Assembly: GCF_014287635.1 (NCBI RefSeq)
Contig: NZ_JACOPH010000011.1
Span: 1-64,000 of the forward strand
Source of the DNA: Roseburia zhanii
GTDB lineage: Bacteria > Bacillota > Clostridia > Lachnospirales > Lachnospiraceae
DNA length: 64,000 nt
Reading direction: 5' to 3'
The notes beneath the pieces are model-generated. The model was not told the origin of the DNA. It ran no database searches and worked only from the letters and a program-made list of their open reading frames with translations. Shown here in pieces: positions 25,442-34,078 of this stretch; the first letter of the stretch is position 1; the number at the start of each line of letters is the position of its first letter. The position numbers and the translations under genes were made by a program.

Positions 25442-26983
25442 CTAAAACAACGGTGCAAGCAGCCGGAGCATACACTGTCCGATACGAAGTACCATTGATC
25501 GTCCACCTTTGTAGCGGTCAGTAACTTCCTCACAAACAGAAAACGTATTATCAAAATCAGCAGCCATATCAGAAACAACCTTCGTTTTGTACATCAGGAC
25601 ACCATTTTCAAAGTGCAGATAAAGACTCCGGTAATCTAAATTGATCGTGCCGATAACAGCAAGTTCATCATCACATACACATTGTTTTGCATGGATAAAT
25701 CCGGGAGTATATTCATAGATCCGCACACCGGCAGCAGCCAAAGGAGCATAATAAGAACGGGTGATCTTATAAACTAATTTTTTATCCGGAATCCCCGGTG
25801 TGATAATACGGACATCAATACCACGTTTTGCCGCCATACAAAGTTCGCGGTTCATTTCATCACTGATGATCAGATAAGGCGTTGAAAAATAAATCTTTTT
25901 GGTGGCATATTTCAACAGGTTCATGTAGACATTTTCACCAACATATTCACTGTCAAGTGGGGAATCGGCATAAGGCTGTATGAATCCCTGTTCTGTGGAT
26001 ACATAAGGAAAATGTTTAAGATACGGTGTATAAGTATCATCAGATTTACGGATGGCATTCCACATTTCAAGGAACATCACAGTCAGCGAACGGACAGCAT
26101 CACCTTTCATACAGATACCGGTATCCTTCCAATGTCCATATGGATGTGTGATGTTAAAATATTCATCAGCTAAATTATATCCGCCGGTAAATCCGATTTC
26201 TCCATCGATCACAGTAATCTTACGATGATCCCTGTTGTTCATAAAAACATTTATGACAGGAAGCATCGGGTTAAAGACTCTGCACTGAATCCCGTCTTTT
26301 TCCATACGTTTCACAAATTCAGGACTGATAAAGCCGACACTTCCCACATCGTCATAAAAAATCCGCACTTCCACACCTTCCGAAGCTTTTTGTGCTAAAA
26401 TCTCACGAATGCCTTCAAAAGATTCAGAATCTTCTATCGCATGATACTCCATAAAAATAAAATGTTTTGCAGTCCACAGAGCTTCTTTTTGTGCAGCAAG
26501 TCCTTTTGCAGCATCATCGTAAAATTCTACATCTGTATTCTGAAAGACAGGATATTTTGCATAATCTGTAATATAACGGGACTGATTTGCAATTCTTCTA
26601 TTTTCAGATTCTAACTGTGCCATCACCTGTTCATTTTGTGTATTCAGTCCATCAAACGTTGTATCAATATTTTCAAAATGTTTCCGCATCCGTCGGTTAG
26701 CACCGGATTGACCAAGCAGAAGATAAAGGCTTAGTCCTAATGCCGGAAATCCCATGATCAAAATTGTCCATGGAATTTTAAATGCCGCATTGATATGCCG
26801 CCCATATATCCGTAATACGATAAGCAGGGCAAGGATACTTCCCACTAAAGCAAGTTCAGTGGAATAACGCTGCATCCGGATTCCTAATAAAACAAACCAA
26901 CCAATTTGTACAAGTACGCTTAAACCTACAAAGATCAATCGTCCGATACTGTTTTTGACGGACTGTTTCTGTTCTACTCTCAT
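25442..26983 (-). CDS. cls: cardiolipin synthase
   Basis: This 513-residue membrane enzyme joins two phosphatidylglycerols to cardiolipin. Two N-terminal membrane helices (about 15-35 and 40-85) are followed by two phospholipase D motifs, HRKITVIDGEIGFTGGYN (near residue 245) and HAKQCVCDDELAVIGTINLD (near 425), each with the HxK(x)4D catalytic triad. Length fits ClsA-type enzymes. GAGGACGATCAA lies before the ATG. It is a single minus-strand gene divergent from a small membrane-protein gene. Confidence 0.95.
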   Translation of the reverse strand: MRVEQKQSVKNSIGRLIFVGLSVLVQIGWFVLLGIRMQRYSTELALVGSILALLIVLRIYGRHINAAFKIPWTILIMGFPALGLSLYLLLGQSGANRRMRKHFENIDTTFDGLNTQNEQVMAQLESENRRIANQSRYITDYAKYPVFQNTDVEFYDDAAKGLAAQKEALWTAKHFIFMEYHAIEDSESFEGIREILAQKASEGVEVRIFYDDVGSVGFISPEFVKRMEKDGIQCRVFNPMLPVINVFMNNRDHRKITVIDGEIGFTGGYNLADEYFNITHPYGHWKDTGICMKGDAVRSLTVMFLEMWNAIRKSDDTYTPYLKHFPYVSTEQGFIQPYADSPLDSEYVGENVYMNLLKYATKKIYFSTPYLIISDEMNRELCMAAKRGIDVRIITPGIPDKKLVYKITRSYYAPLAAAGVRIYEYTPGFIHAKQCVCDDELAVIGTINLDYRSLYLHFENGVLMYKTKVVSDMAADFDNTFSVCEEVTDRYKGGRSMVLRIGQCMLRLLAPLF

Positions 26984-27076
26984 TTGATCGTCCTCTTTTT
27001 TATTGATTTAAAGATTATAGTACATTTTTTCATAAAAGGGAATGAAAAAAAGAAATTCCATTTAAAATGAAAAGTG

Positions 27077-27105
27077 TTGTAGCCAAAGAAAAATTTGTGT
27101 ACAAT
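27077..27105 (+). promoter_or_regulatory. promoter of the 27140 operon
   Basis: TTGTAG (27077-27082), 17 nt, TACAAT (27100-27105), about 35 nt before the start at 27140. Confidence 0.6.
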
Positions 27106-27139
27106 GATAAAAGGAAAACATACAGGAGCAGTAACAGAC

Positions 27140-27568
27140 ATGAAGAAAGAATCAGAACTCTTTGAAATCGTAATAGAAACAGTAACAGCACTGGCAATAC
27201 TCATCTATATCGGCTTACAGATCTACTATGCCCATACCTATGAAAGCAGTATCACAGTCGTTGTGTACCATTTTCTTCCGGTACTTTTTTTGTACATAGG
27301 AATGACCATATTGCAGATATTTCCGGAATACTTAAATGGCATCAAAAGCGAACCGTTAAAAGGCATGGTGCGTGTATATGCCGTTCGTATGGTCAGAATA
27401 AATAAAATGTTTCTCATAATAGGTATGTTACTGCCTTCCGTGGCAGATGCATTGGGAATCCGGATGAATCCGGCATACAGCCTGCTTTTGATGGGCTGCG
27501 TTTTAGGAACGATCGTGTATTATCTCTATAAGATCTATCAGTATAATAAGAAGCAGGGAGGAAAATAA
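27140..27568 (+). CDS. small integral membrane protein of unknown function
   Basis: I do not recognise this 142-residue protein. It has four probable membrane helices (about 10-30, 38-58, 90-108 and 113-132) and charged ends, finishing IYQYNKKQGGK. AGGAG at 27123-27127 suits the ATG at 27140; an earlier in-frame ATG at 27104 overlaps the promoter. It is followed after 3 nt by the lspA-like gene and is probably co-transcribed with it. Confidence 0.7.
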   Translation: MKKESELFEIVIETVTALAILIYIGLQIYYAHTYESSITVVVYHFLPVLFLYIGMTILQIFPEYLNGIKSEPLKGMVRVYAVRMVRINKMFLIIGMLLPSVADALGIRMNPAYSLLLMGCVLGTIVYYLYKIYQYNKKQGGK

Positions 27569-27571
27569 GGC

Positions 27572-28057
27572 ATGGGAAGAAAACTTTCATTGCTTTTGCT
27601 GCCACTTGGAATTTTCAGTTTAGACGGTGCGATCAAGCATCATATAGATCAAACAAGAAAGTTAGGAGAAAAGCAGAAAATTTCAGGTGGAAAGATCATT
27701 ATAAAAAAATATTATAACAAAGGTGCAGCCTTGAATTGCCTCCAGAAAAGACCAAAACTTTTATTATTCATACATGGAGCATTTCTTACTGTTTTAACAG
27801 TCCTATATGGCAGCCTGTTTTCAAAAGAGGGAAAGACGGGACTGTTAGTTTCTTTAGGGATGATCTTAGGCGGCGGTTTCAGTAATTTTTTTGATAGGAT
27901 CAAAAGAAAACATGTCGTCGATTATATCAGTTTTGCAGTTCCATGGAAGTGGTTTGCGGGGATCGTATTTAATATTTCCGATTTCTTTATTTTTGCCGGC
28001 ACCCTGCTTACCATTTTGTTTGATATGAATGATTCGGGTGTCAAAAGGTGGTTTTAA
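27572..28057 (+). CDS. lspA: signal peptidase II-like protein (LspA family)
   Basis: The 161-residue membrane protein shows the LspA landmarks in order: LDGAIKHHID in place of the usual DQxxK, YYNKGAALN, GGGFSNFFDRIKRKHVVDYISF with the first catalytic Asp (VVDY), and FNISDFFIF with the second. LspA cleaves prolipoprotein signal peptides at the membrane. The sequence between motifs is diverged and the first membrane helix is short, so it may be an extra LspA-like copy rather than the main enzyme. Its last codons lie inside the 55-bp repeat at 28031, which supplies the C-terminal DSGVKRWF. Confidence 0.8.
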   Translation: MGRKLSLLLLPLGIFSLDGAIKHHIDQTRKLGEKQKISGGKIIIKKYYNKGAALNCLQKRPKLLLFIHGAFLTVLTVLYGSLFSKEGKTGLLVSLGMILGGGFSNFFDRIKRKHVVDYISFAVPWKWFAGIVFNISDFFIFAGTLLTILFDMNDSGVKRWF

Positions 28058-28085
28058 GTTTTTTGATTGGCAGATTGCACAAAGT
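28031..28085 (+). repeat. 55-bp dispersed repeat, copy 2
   Basis: The segment starts GATTCGGGTGTCAAAAG and ends TGGCAGATTGCACAAAGT. It is closely similar to 22403-22456 and overlaps the end of the lspA-like gene. A short third match, GATCCGGTGTCAAAA, is at 53673-53687 ahead of scfA. Confidence 0.8.
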
Positions 28086-28133
28086 TGTACATAAGCTTGA
28101 ACCGTCAGCATAAAAAAGAAAAAGGAAGAAAAA

Positions 28134-28874
28134 ATGTCAAATTATAAAATAGTCATATCCTATGATGGAACACGTTATAAAGGCTGGCAGAGCCAGAAAT
28201 CAACAGATGCAACCATTCAGGGAAAGCTGCAGGATATATTGAAAAAAACAGCAGGTTATCCGGTAGAGGTGATCGGTTCAGGAAGAACAGATGCCGGTGT
28301 ACATGCGAAAGGGCAGGCAGCTAATTTTCATCTGAAAGAGCAGATAGATGAGAGGAAACTGTTAGAAACCCTCAATCATTATCTGCCGGAAGATATTGCA
28401 GTTCTTTCATTAGAAGAAGTCGAAGAACGTTTTCACAGCCGCTTTCAGGCAAAAGAAAAGACATATATGTACCGATTGCATACAAGTAAGATACCGGATG
28501 TATTTGAACGGAAATATGTCTATACTTATACCGAACCGCTGCACCTTGAAAATATGAAAAGGGCAGCAGCCTATATGACCGGCACGATGGATTTTACCTC
28601 CTTTTGTGCCAATAAGCATATGAAAAAATCCGCGGTCCGAAGCGTCTATGCGATTGATTTTCAGGTAACTGAAAAAGAAATCGATATTATTTACCAGGGA
28701 AATGGTTTTTTGCAGAATATGGTCAGGATCATGACAGGCACGCTTCTAGAGGTCGGAATGGGAAAAAAGAAACCGGAAGATATTCCGATGATCTTAGCAG
28801 CGAAGAACAGAGAAGCGGCAGGATTTACGGCACCTGCACAAGGATTAGTGCTGTTAGAAGTAAAATATGATTAG
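28134..28874 (+). CDS. truA: tRNA pseudouridine(38-40) synthase TruA
   Basis: This 246-residue enzyme isomerises uridines 38-40 in the tRNA anticodon arm. The N-terminus YKIVISYDGTRYKGWQSQK and the catalytic GSGRTDAGVHAKGQ (Asp near residue 53) are typical, as are RFHSRFQAKEKTYMYRL and FLQNMVRIMTGTLLEVG. Length is normal. AAAGGAAG precedes the ATG. It starts a likely operon with recJ, the MCP-like gene and a hydrolase gene. Confidence 0.97.
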   Translation: MSNYKIVISYDGTRYKGWQSQKSTDATIQGKLQDILKKTAGYPVEVIGSGRTDAGVHAKGQAANFHLKEQIDERKLLETLNHYLPEDIAVLSLEEVEERFHSRFQAKEKTYMYRLHTSKIPDVFERKYVYTYTEPLHLENMKRAAAYMTGTMDFTSFCANKHMKKSAVRSVYAIDFQVTEKEIDIIYQGNGFLQNMVRIMTGTLLEVGMGKKKPEDIPMILAAKNREAAGFTAPAQGLVLLEVKYD

Positions 28875-28898
28875 AAACTTAGAACAGGAAGTAGTGAA

Positions 28899-30623
28899 AT
28901 GTCTATACAAAAGGAAAAATGGTATGTGCAAAGCAAGAAAGCTGATTTCAAAGCAGTCGGTGAAAAATATGGCATCGATCAGGTGACGGCAAGGATCATA
29001 CGCAACAGAGATATTATAGAAGATGCAGACATTGCGAAGTATCTGCATCCGGATCTTTCAGATCTGTATTCACCGCATCTGATGAAAGATATGGACAGAC
29101 TGATCGAAATTTTGCATAAGAAGATAACGGAAAAAAAATCCATCCGTATCATTGGTGATTATGATATTGATGGGATCGAATCATCTTATATTCTGTTAAA
29201 AGGCTTACAGAGAGTAGGAGCCATCGTAAGTGTTGCGATTCCAGATCGTATGAAAGATGGGTACGGTGTCAATGAAAGTCTGATCACAAAGGCAAAAGAA
29301 GATGGCATAGATACGATCATAACCTGTGATAACGGAATTGCAGCTTTAGATGCCATTGCCTATGCAAAAGAAGAAGGACTTACGGTTTTAGTGACCGACC
29401 ACCATGATATTCCCTATCAGGAAGAAGATGGTGTCCGTAGCTATCTGCGCAGTCAGGCAGATGCGATCGTCAATCCGAAACAGAAGGAATGTGGATATCC
29501 GTTTGCAGGTATCTGTGGTGCAGTCGTTGCATGGAAAGTCATTCAGGCGTTATATGAGGCATGTAAGATACCGGCAGAAGAAGCCATGGTATTTTTGGAA
29601 AATGCGGCATTTGCTACGGTGGGAGATGTGATGGATCTGATCGATGAAAACAGGATCATCGTAAAATACGGTTTAGAGCAGATGCGTCATACCAGGAATT
29701 TAGGATTGCAGGCTCTGATACAGCAGAAAGAGGTACAGGCAGACCGTCTGAGTGCATATCATCTTGGATTTGTATTAGGCCCCTGCATCAATGCCAGCGG
29801 CAGGTTAGATACAGCAGTCCGTTCTTTAAAATTATTATTAGCTGATCAGAAAGAGTCAGCGATCATTCTAGCCACAGAGTTAGCGGATTTAAATGAGGAA
29901 CGTAAGCAGATGACAGCAGATGGACTAGATGCGGCAGTTGAAATGATACAGGCACAGGCACTCGATCAGCAGAAGGTCATGGTAGTCTATTTAAAAGACC
30001 TGCACGAAAGTCTTGCAGGCATTGTAGCAGGAAGAATACGGGAGTTATATCATCATCCGGTATTTGTACTGACAAAAGCTGAAGACGGAGTCAAAGGTTC
30101 GGGACGTTCGATCGAAACCTATTCGATGTATGAGGAATTGTGCAAGTGTCAGGATCTTTTTACAAAATTCGGTGGACATAAGATGGCGGCAGGACTTTCC
30201 ATTCCCGAAGAAAAAGTACAGGAATTTACGGAAAGGATCAATGCAAATGCCACCTTGACAGAGGACGATTTTATCCCTAAGATACTGATCGATGTTCCGA
30301 TGCCGCTTGCCTATGTGAATAGACAGCTTGTAGAAGAATTAAAGGTTTTAGAACCATTTGGCAAGGGAAATGCAAAGCCGGTATTTGCAGATAAAAATAT
30401 CCGTATCCGTGACAAACGGATCGTAGGTAAAAACAGGAATGTTTTAAAACTGACCATACAGGATATGGCAGGAGGCACGTATCCGGCAGTTTATTTTGGT
30501 GATGCAGAAACGATGATGCAGTTCTTAGAAACAAAAGATGTGATCTCCATCGTATATTATCCTGAGATAAACAGCTATATGGGCAGGGAAGAGATACAAT
30601 TTGTGATCTCGAATTATTGTTAA
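28899..30623 (+). CDS. recJ: single-stranded-DNA-specific exonuclease RecJ
   Basis: This 574-residue 5'-3' nuclease of the DHH phosphoesterase family acts in recombination and mismatch repair. Motif I is GDYDIDGIESSYI (near residue 88), the DHH motif is VLVTDHHDIPYQ (near 167), and the DHHA1 region has GSGRSIETYSMYEEL and FGGHKMAAGLSI (near 405-430). A C-terminal OB-like domain follows (450-574). Length matches the shorter Firmicutes form. It starts 24 nt after truA. Confidence 0.95.
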   Translation: MSIQKEKWYVQSKKADFKAVGEKYGIDQVTARIIRNRDIIEDADIAKYLHPDLSDLYSPHLMKDMDRLIEILHKKITEKKSIRIIGDYDIDGIESSYILLKGLQRVGAIVSVAIPDRMKDGYGVNESLITKAKEDGIDTIITCDNGIAALDAIAYAKEEGLTVLVTDHHDIPYQEEDGVRSYLRSQADAIVNPKQKECGYPFAGICGAVVAWKVIQALYEACKIPAEEAMVFLENAAFATVGDVMDLIDENRIIVKYGLEQMRHTRNLGLQALIQQKEVQADRLSAYHLGFVLGPCINASGRLDTAVRSLKLLLADQKESAIILATELADLNEERKQMTADGLDAAVEMIQAQALDQQKVMVVYLKDLHESLAGIVAGRIRELYHHPVFVLTKAEDGVKGSGRSIETYSMYEELCKCQDLFTKFGGHKMAAGLSIPEEKVQEFTERINANATLTEDDFIPKILIDVPMPLAYVNRQLVEELKVLEPFGKGNAKPVFADKNIRIRDKRIVGKNRNVLKLTIQDMAGGTYPAVYFGDAETMMQFLETKDVISIVYYPEINSYMGREEIQFVISNYC

Positions 30624-30686
30624 ATGAAAAGAACTATAAAGGCACAGCATTACAACGTTGAACGGAAGATAGGAACAGGAGAAAAA

Positions 30687-31625
30687 ATGTTTGGTGGAAA
30701 AAAGATAAAAGAAGCAGAAGACAGGATACAGGAACTCGAATTAGTTGAAACAAGATATGAGAAAATGACGGAAGATGTACAGAAGATCAAAGATTCCACA
30801 GATGAAATGTTTGCAGATTTAGAGTCACAGAATATGCAGATCGATCAGGAGATCAATCATCTTTATGATGAAATTTCAGCAGACGGCAAAGAGGAAAAAC
30901 TGCTGTTGATGGGAACAAATCAGTTAAGCGAGGGAGTATCACAGTTAAAAATACAAAAAGATGCATGGATAAAAGAAGCAGAAAACTGGGAAGAATATGT
31001 AAAAACCGGAGAAAAGGTTGCAGCAGCGTTGCAGGATACGGTTACATTTTGTGGAGAAGTACAAAAAGAAGAAGCGGATAAAAAGACTGCACTACAGACA
31101 GCAGTTGAAGCAGCAGAGGAAGAAGTATCAAAACTGCGGGAAGCAGCAAAGGGCATGACAACGCTGGCATTAAATGCAGCGATAGAAGCCGGCAGGTTAG
31201 GAGAAAGCGGATTTTCTTTTTTACAGGCAGCAGAAAGTGTGAGAAAATTGTCTGAGGAATATGTACAGCATATCCAGATAGTAGAAGAATTTTTAGCAAA
31301 AGCGGCAGAGGTATATCCAAAGGAAGATGCAGCAGGTCAGTTAGAACAGTTGTCAGAACGTACCAGAGAAACCGCAGATATGGCAGGTGCATTTTGTGAC
31401 CGAGGACAGTCAGACATGGCTTCTTTAAAAGAGCAGTTTACAAAGCAGGTAGAATTACAGCAGGAACAGATAGCCGGTATGCAGGATTGTATACAAAAGA
31501 AAGAAAAGACAAGAGAGCGTATCGAAGAACAGATAGAAATGATCCGAAAGAACCATGAGAACAGCAGTAAGGCAGCAGGTGAGATCGAAGAACGGCTGTC
31601 TTTGTTCTATGGAAAAGTATTATAA
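30687..31625 (+). CDS. soluble MCP-like coiled-coil protein with degenerate signalling hairpin
   Basis: The 312-residue protein has no membrane helix and is nearly all coiled coil. Near residue 165 it reads MTTLALNAAIEAGRLGESGF and then AAESVRKLSEEY, a clear relative of the chemoreceptor tip ([17 protein letters not shown]... VAxEVRKLAE) with changed contact residues. It may be a cytoplasmic receptor-like protein or a structural relic that no longer couples to CheA. The start at 30687 has GGAACAGGAG; the codons back to 30624 lack one. It is in the truA-recJ operon. Confidence 0.75.
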   Translation: MFGGKKIKEAEDRIQELELVETRYEKMTEDVQKIKDSTDEMFADLESQNMQIDQEINHLYDEISADGKEEKLLLMGTNQLSEGVSQLKIQKDAWIKEAENWEEYVKTGEKVAAALQDTVTFCGEVQKEEADKKTALQTAVEAAEEEVSKLREAAKGMTTLALNAAIEAGRLGESGFSFLQAAESVRKLSEEYVQHIQIVEEFLAKAAEVYPKEDAAGQLEQLSERTRETADMAGAFCDRGQSDMASLKEQFTKQVELQQEQIAGMQDCIQKKEKTRERIEEQIEMIRKNHENSSKAAGEIEERLSLFYGKVL

Positions 31626-31646
31626 AAAAGCATGGGAGGATATGCG

Positions 31647-32588
31647 ATGCAGAAAGAGGAATTTCAATTTTTATCTGCGGATAAGAGGACACAGATCCAT
31701 GCGGTAAAATGGATACCGGATGATGGAGAATATACTGCGATTTTGCAGATCACACATGGCATGCAGGAGCATATCGACCGTTATGAGGAATTTGCCGGTT
31801 ATCTGAATAGACAGGGAGTTTTAGTTGTAGGCAATGATCATCTCGGACATGGAGATTCTGTTTATGATGCATCGGAATATGGATATTTTACAAAAGAAAA
31901 TCCAAGTGATGCATTAGTTGCAGACATGCATACATTAAGGGAGATCATACAAAAGCACGAGCCTGAGAAACCCTATTTTATGCTCGGACACAGCATGGGT
32001 TCTTATATGCTGCGGAAATATATCACGATCCATCCTGAAGATCTGCGGGGAGTCATATTGGTTGGAACCGGAAGCATGCCGGACCGGACGATGAAATTAG
32101 GCATGAATATCTGCCGTTTTTTAGGAAAGGTAAAAGGCTGGCATCATAAGAGCCGTCTGGTGAAAAAACTTTCTTATATGGGGCCGTACAAGCAGTATGA
32201 TCTGACAGGGGCAGATAAGGAAAATAGCTGGCTGAGCAAGGAAACAGCAGTTGTAGAAGCATTTTATAATGATCCGAGAGCCGGATTTGATTTTACCGTC
32301 AATGGCTATTATGGATTGATGGAGGCTGTGTATTATGATAATCAGCCGGAACATATCGCAAAGATTCCACGAAGGCTGCCGATTTTTTTAGTTTCGGGAG
32401 ATCAGGACCCGGTAGGAGATATGGGAGTTGGTGTGAAAAAAGTATATCGGCAGTACGAACAGGCAGGATTGTACGATATCACATGGAAATTATACGAGAA
32501 TGACAGACATGAGATTTTAAATGAAACCGACAGGTACAATGTGTATGAGGATATTTATGCGTGGATGTGTGTCAGGGAAACGACATAG
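31647..32588 (+). CDS. alpha/beta hydrolase (monoacylglycerol lipase/serine aminopeptidase S33 type)
   Basis: This 313-residue cytoplasmic hydrolase has ITHGMQEHIDRYEEFA (oxyanion region), the nucleophile elbow LGHSMGSYMLR with Ser near residue 115, an acid in VSGDQDPVGDMG and the catalytic His in NDRHEILNE. The HG...E..xRY pattern is typical of monoglyceride-lipase-like enzymes, so a lysophospholipid or monoacylglycerol is a fair guess. GGGAGG lies nine bases before the chosen ATG at 31647; an earlier in-frame ATG at 31632 overlaps that site. Confidence 0.88.
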   Translation: MQKEEFQFLSADKRTQIHAVKWIPDDGEYTAILQITHGMQEHIDRYEEFAGYLNRQGVLVVGNDHLGHGDSVYDASEYGYFTKENPSDALVADMHTLREIIQKHEPEKPYFMLGHSMGSYMLRKYITIHPEDLRGVILVGTGSMPDRTMKLGMNICRFLGKVKGWHHKSRLVKKLSYMGPYKQYDLTGADKENSWLSKETAVVEAFYNDPRAGFDFTVNGYYGLMEAVYYDNQPEHIAKIPRRLPIFLVSGDQDPVGDMGVGVKKVYRQYEQAGLYDITWKLYENDRHEILNETDRYNVYEDIYAWMCVRETT

Positions 32589-32682
32589 TTTATAAAATAA
32601 ATCTTAAGTTTTTTTGATTCCTTTGACAAAGTGCGAAAATTGTGCAAGAATGAAGTGCGTTCAGCGAGAGGAGGTTTTTCAT

Positions 32683-33990
32683 ATGAAAAAAAGATGGATG
32701 CGAATCATCAGTATGGTACTTACAGTAACCATGGTATTTGGTTCTACTGTTTCTGTATCAGCAGCAGAGCCGATAGATGCAGTAACCACACAAAATGCAG
32801 CAACAACACAGGATGCAGCAACAACACCGGGAGATGATGAAGTACAGACATCAGCCGATGCACAGGGTACAAATGCAGCAGCCGATAGTACAACAACAGA
32901 TGCTTCTAAGAGTGAGGCAGCAGACAGCAGTACAGCTACAGATGCAGCGGCCGGTGCAGCATCAGGGACAACCGCAGCCGATAATGCGGCAACAGGAACA
33001 GCAGGATCGGACAGCACACCGGCGGCAACAACCGGAACTGACAATAGTGCAGCTTCAACCACAACCGATAACAGCGGTGCATCTACAGAGCAGAAAGCAT
33101 CAGAAACAAAAGACATCGCAGGAACTGTTACAGTAGATACAGAAGTTGCAGGAACCGTTACCGTAGAAGAAGATAAAAACGATGATAATGTCAAGATCAA
33201 AAAACATGACAAGCCATATCTGGCATTAGGTGCTGATCTGACAGCAGAACAGCAGGCAACAGTACTTTCCATTATGGGAATCGATCCTGCAAAACTTTCT
33301 GATTATGATGTTGTCTATGTCAATAATGAAGAAGAACATAAATATTTAGACGCATATATTGACAAGAGCAAGATCGGAACAAAATCCTTATCATCTGTTG
33401 TAGTCATTGAACGGGACGATGGCAATGGAATCAATATTTCTACAAATAATATTTCATATTGTACGGTAGGTATGTATAAAAACGCCCTTGCAACCGCAGG
33501 TATTGTCAATGCAGATATCATCGTAGCAGGACCTTTCCCATTATCAGGAACGGCAGCCTTAGTCGGTGCATTTAAAGCATATCAGGAAATGACCGGAGAT
33601 GAGATCGACGAGCAGAATATCGATGCTGCACTAAATGAGTTAGTTGTTACCGGTAAGCTTGAGGCAAACGGAGCAAGTTCAGATGATGTGGAAAGCATGA
33701 TCGCCTATGTAAAACAGGCAGTTGTAGAACATGACTTAAGTGATGAGGCAGAGATCCGTCAGGTGATCGCAGAAGGCTGTGACAAATTCGATATTACACT
33801 GACAGAAGATGAAGTACAGGAAGTTGTCAAACTGATGCAGAAGATCAGTGATCTTGATCTGGATTTAGATGGTCTTTTAAATGCTGCACAGTCGATCTAT
33901 GATAAGATATCTACCGCAGATGGTGGTTTCTGGGCAAAGATCAGAGAACTGTTACAGACTATGATCGATAAGATCAGAGAATTATTCTAA
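32683..33990 (+). CDS. secreted DUF1002 domain protein with Ala/Thr-rich linker
   Basis: The 435-residue product has a signal peptide (1-28, VLTVTMVFGSTVSVSAAEP), a low-complexity region of about 120 residues made of Ala, Thr, Asp and Ser with repeated TTQ/TTD/AAD units (30-165), and a DUF1002 domain (about 195-435; LGADLTAEQQATVLSIMGID, YDVVYVNNEEEH, AGPFPLSGTAALVGAFKAY). DUF1002 is a Firmicutes extracellular domain of unknown role. The linker suggests the domain is held away from the wall. GAGAGGAGG precedes the ATG. A terminator follows. Confidence 0.88.
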   Translation: MKKRWMRIISMVLTVTMVFGSTVSVSAAEPIDAVTTQNAATTQDAATTPGDDEVQTSADAQGTNAAADSTTTDASKSEAADSSTATDAAAGAASGTTAADNAATGTAGSDSTPAATTGTDNSAASTTTDNSGASTEQKASETKDIAGTVTVDTEVAGTVTVEEDKNDDNVKIKKHDKPYLALGADLTAEQQATVLSIMGIDPAKLSDYDVVYVNNEEEHKYLDAYIDKSKIGTKSLSSVVVIERDDGNGINISTNNISYCTVGMYKNALATAGIVNADIIVAGPFPLSGTAALVGAFKAYQEMTGDEIDEQNIDAALNELVVTGKLEANGASSDDVESMIAYVKQAVVEHDLSDEAEIRQVIAEGCDKFDITLTEDEVQEVVKLMQKISDLDLDLDGLLNAAQSIYDKISTADGGFWAKIRELLQTMIDKIRELF

Positions 33991-34030
33991 GTTTGCGTAA
34001 GAACATACGGAATATTTACAGAGTGTTAAA

Positions 34031-34072
34031 AAGAGGATTGCCATACCATGTGATATGGAAATCCTCTTTTTT
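34031..34072 (+). terminator. terminator between convergent genes
   Basis: AAGAGGATT (34031-34039) and AATCCTCTT (34060-34068), with CCATA/TATGG inside, are followed by TTTTT. It also sits just beyond the minus-strand gene end. Confidence 0.85.
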
Positions 34073-34078
34073 ATAAGA

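Noticed and set aside
32604..32640. Possible further copy of the 55-bp repeat (TTAAGTTTTTTTGATT)
   Set aside because: Only an AT-rich half matches and the GGGTGTCAAAAG part is absent; chance is likely.
32679..33272. 197-codon open frame on the minus strand opposite the DUF1002 gene
   Set aside because: It is a by-product of the Ala/Thr-rich repeats of the plus-strand gene, which has the signal peptide and ribosome site.
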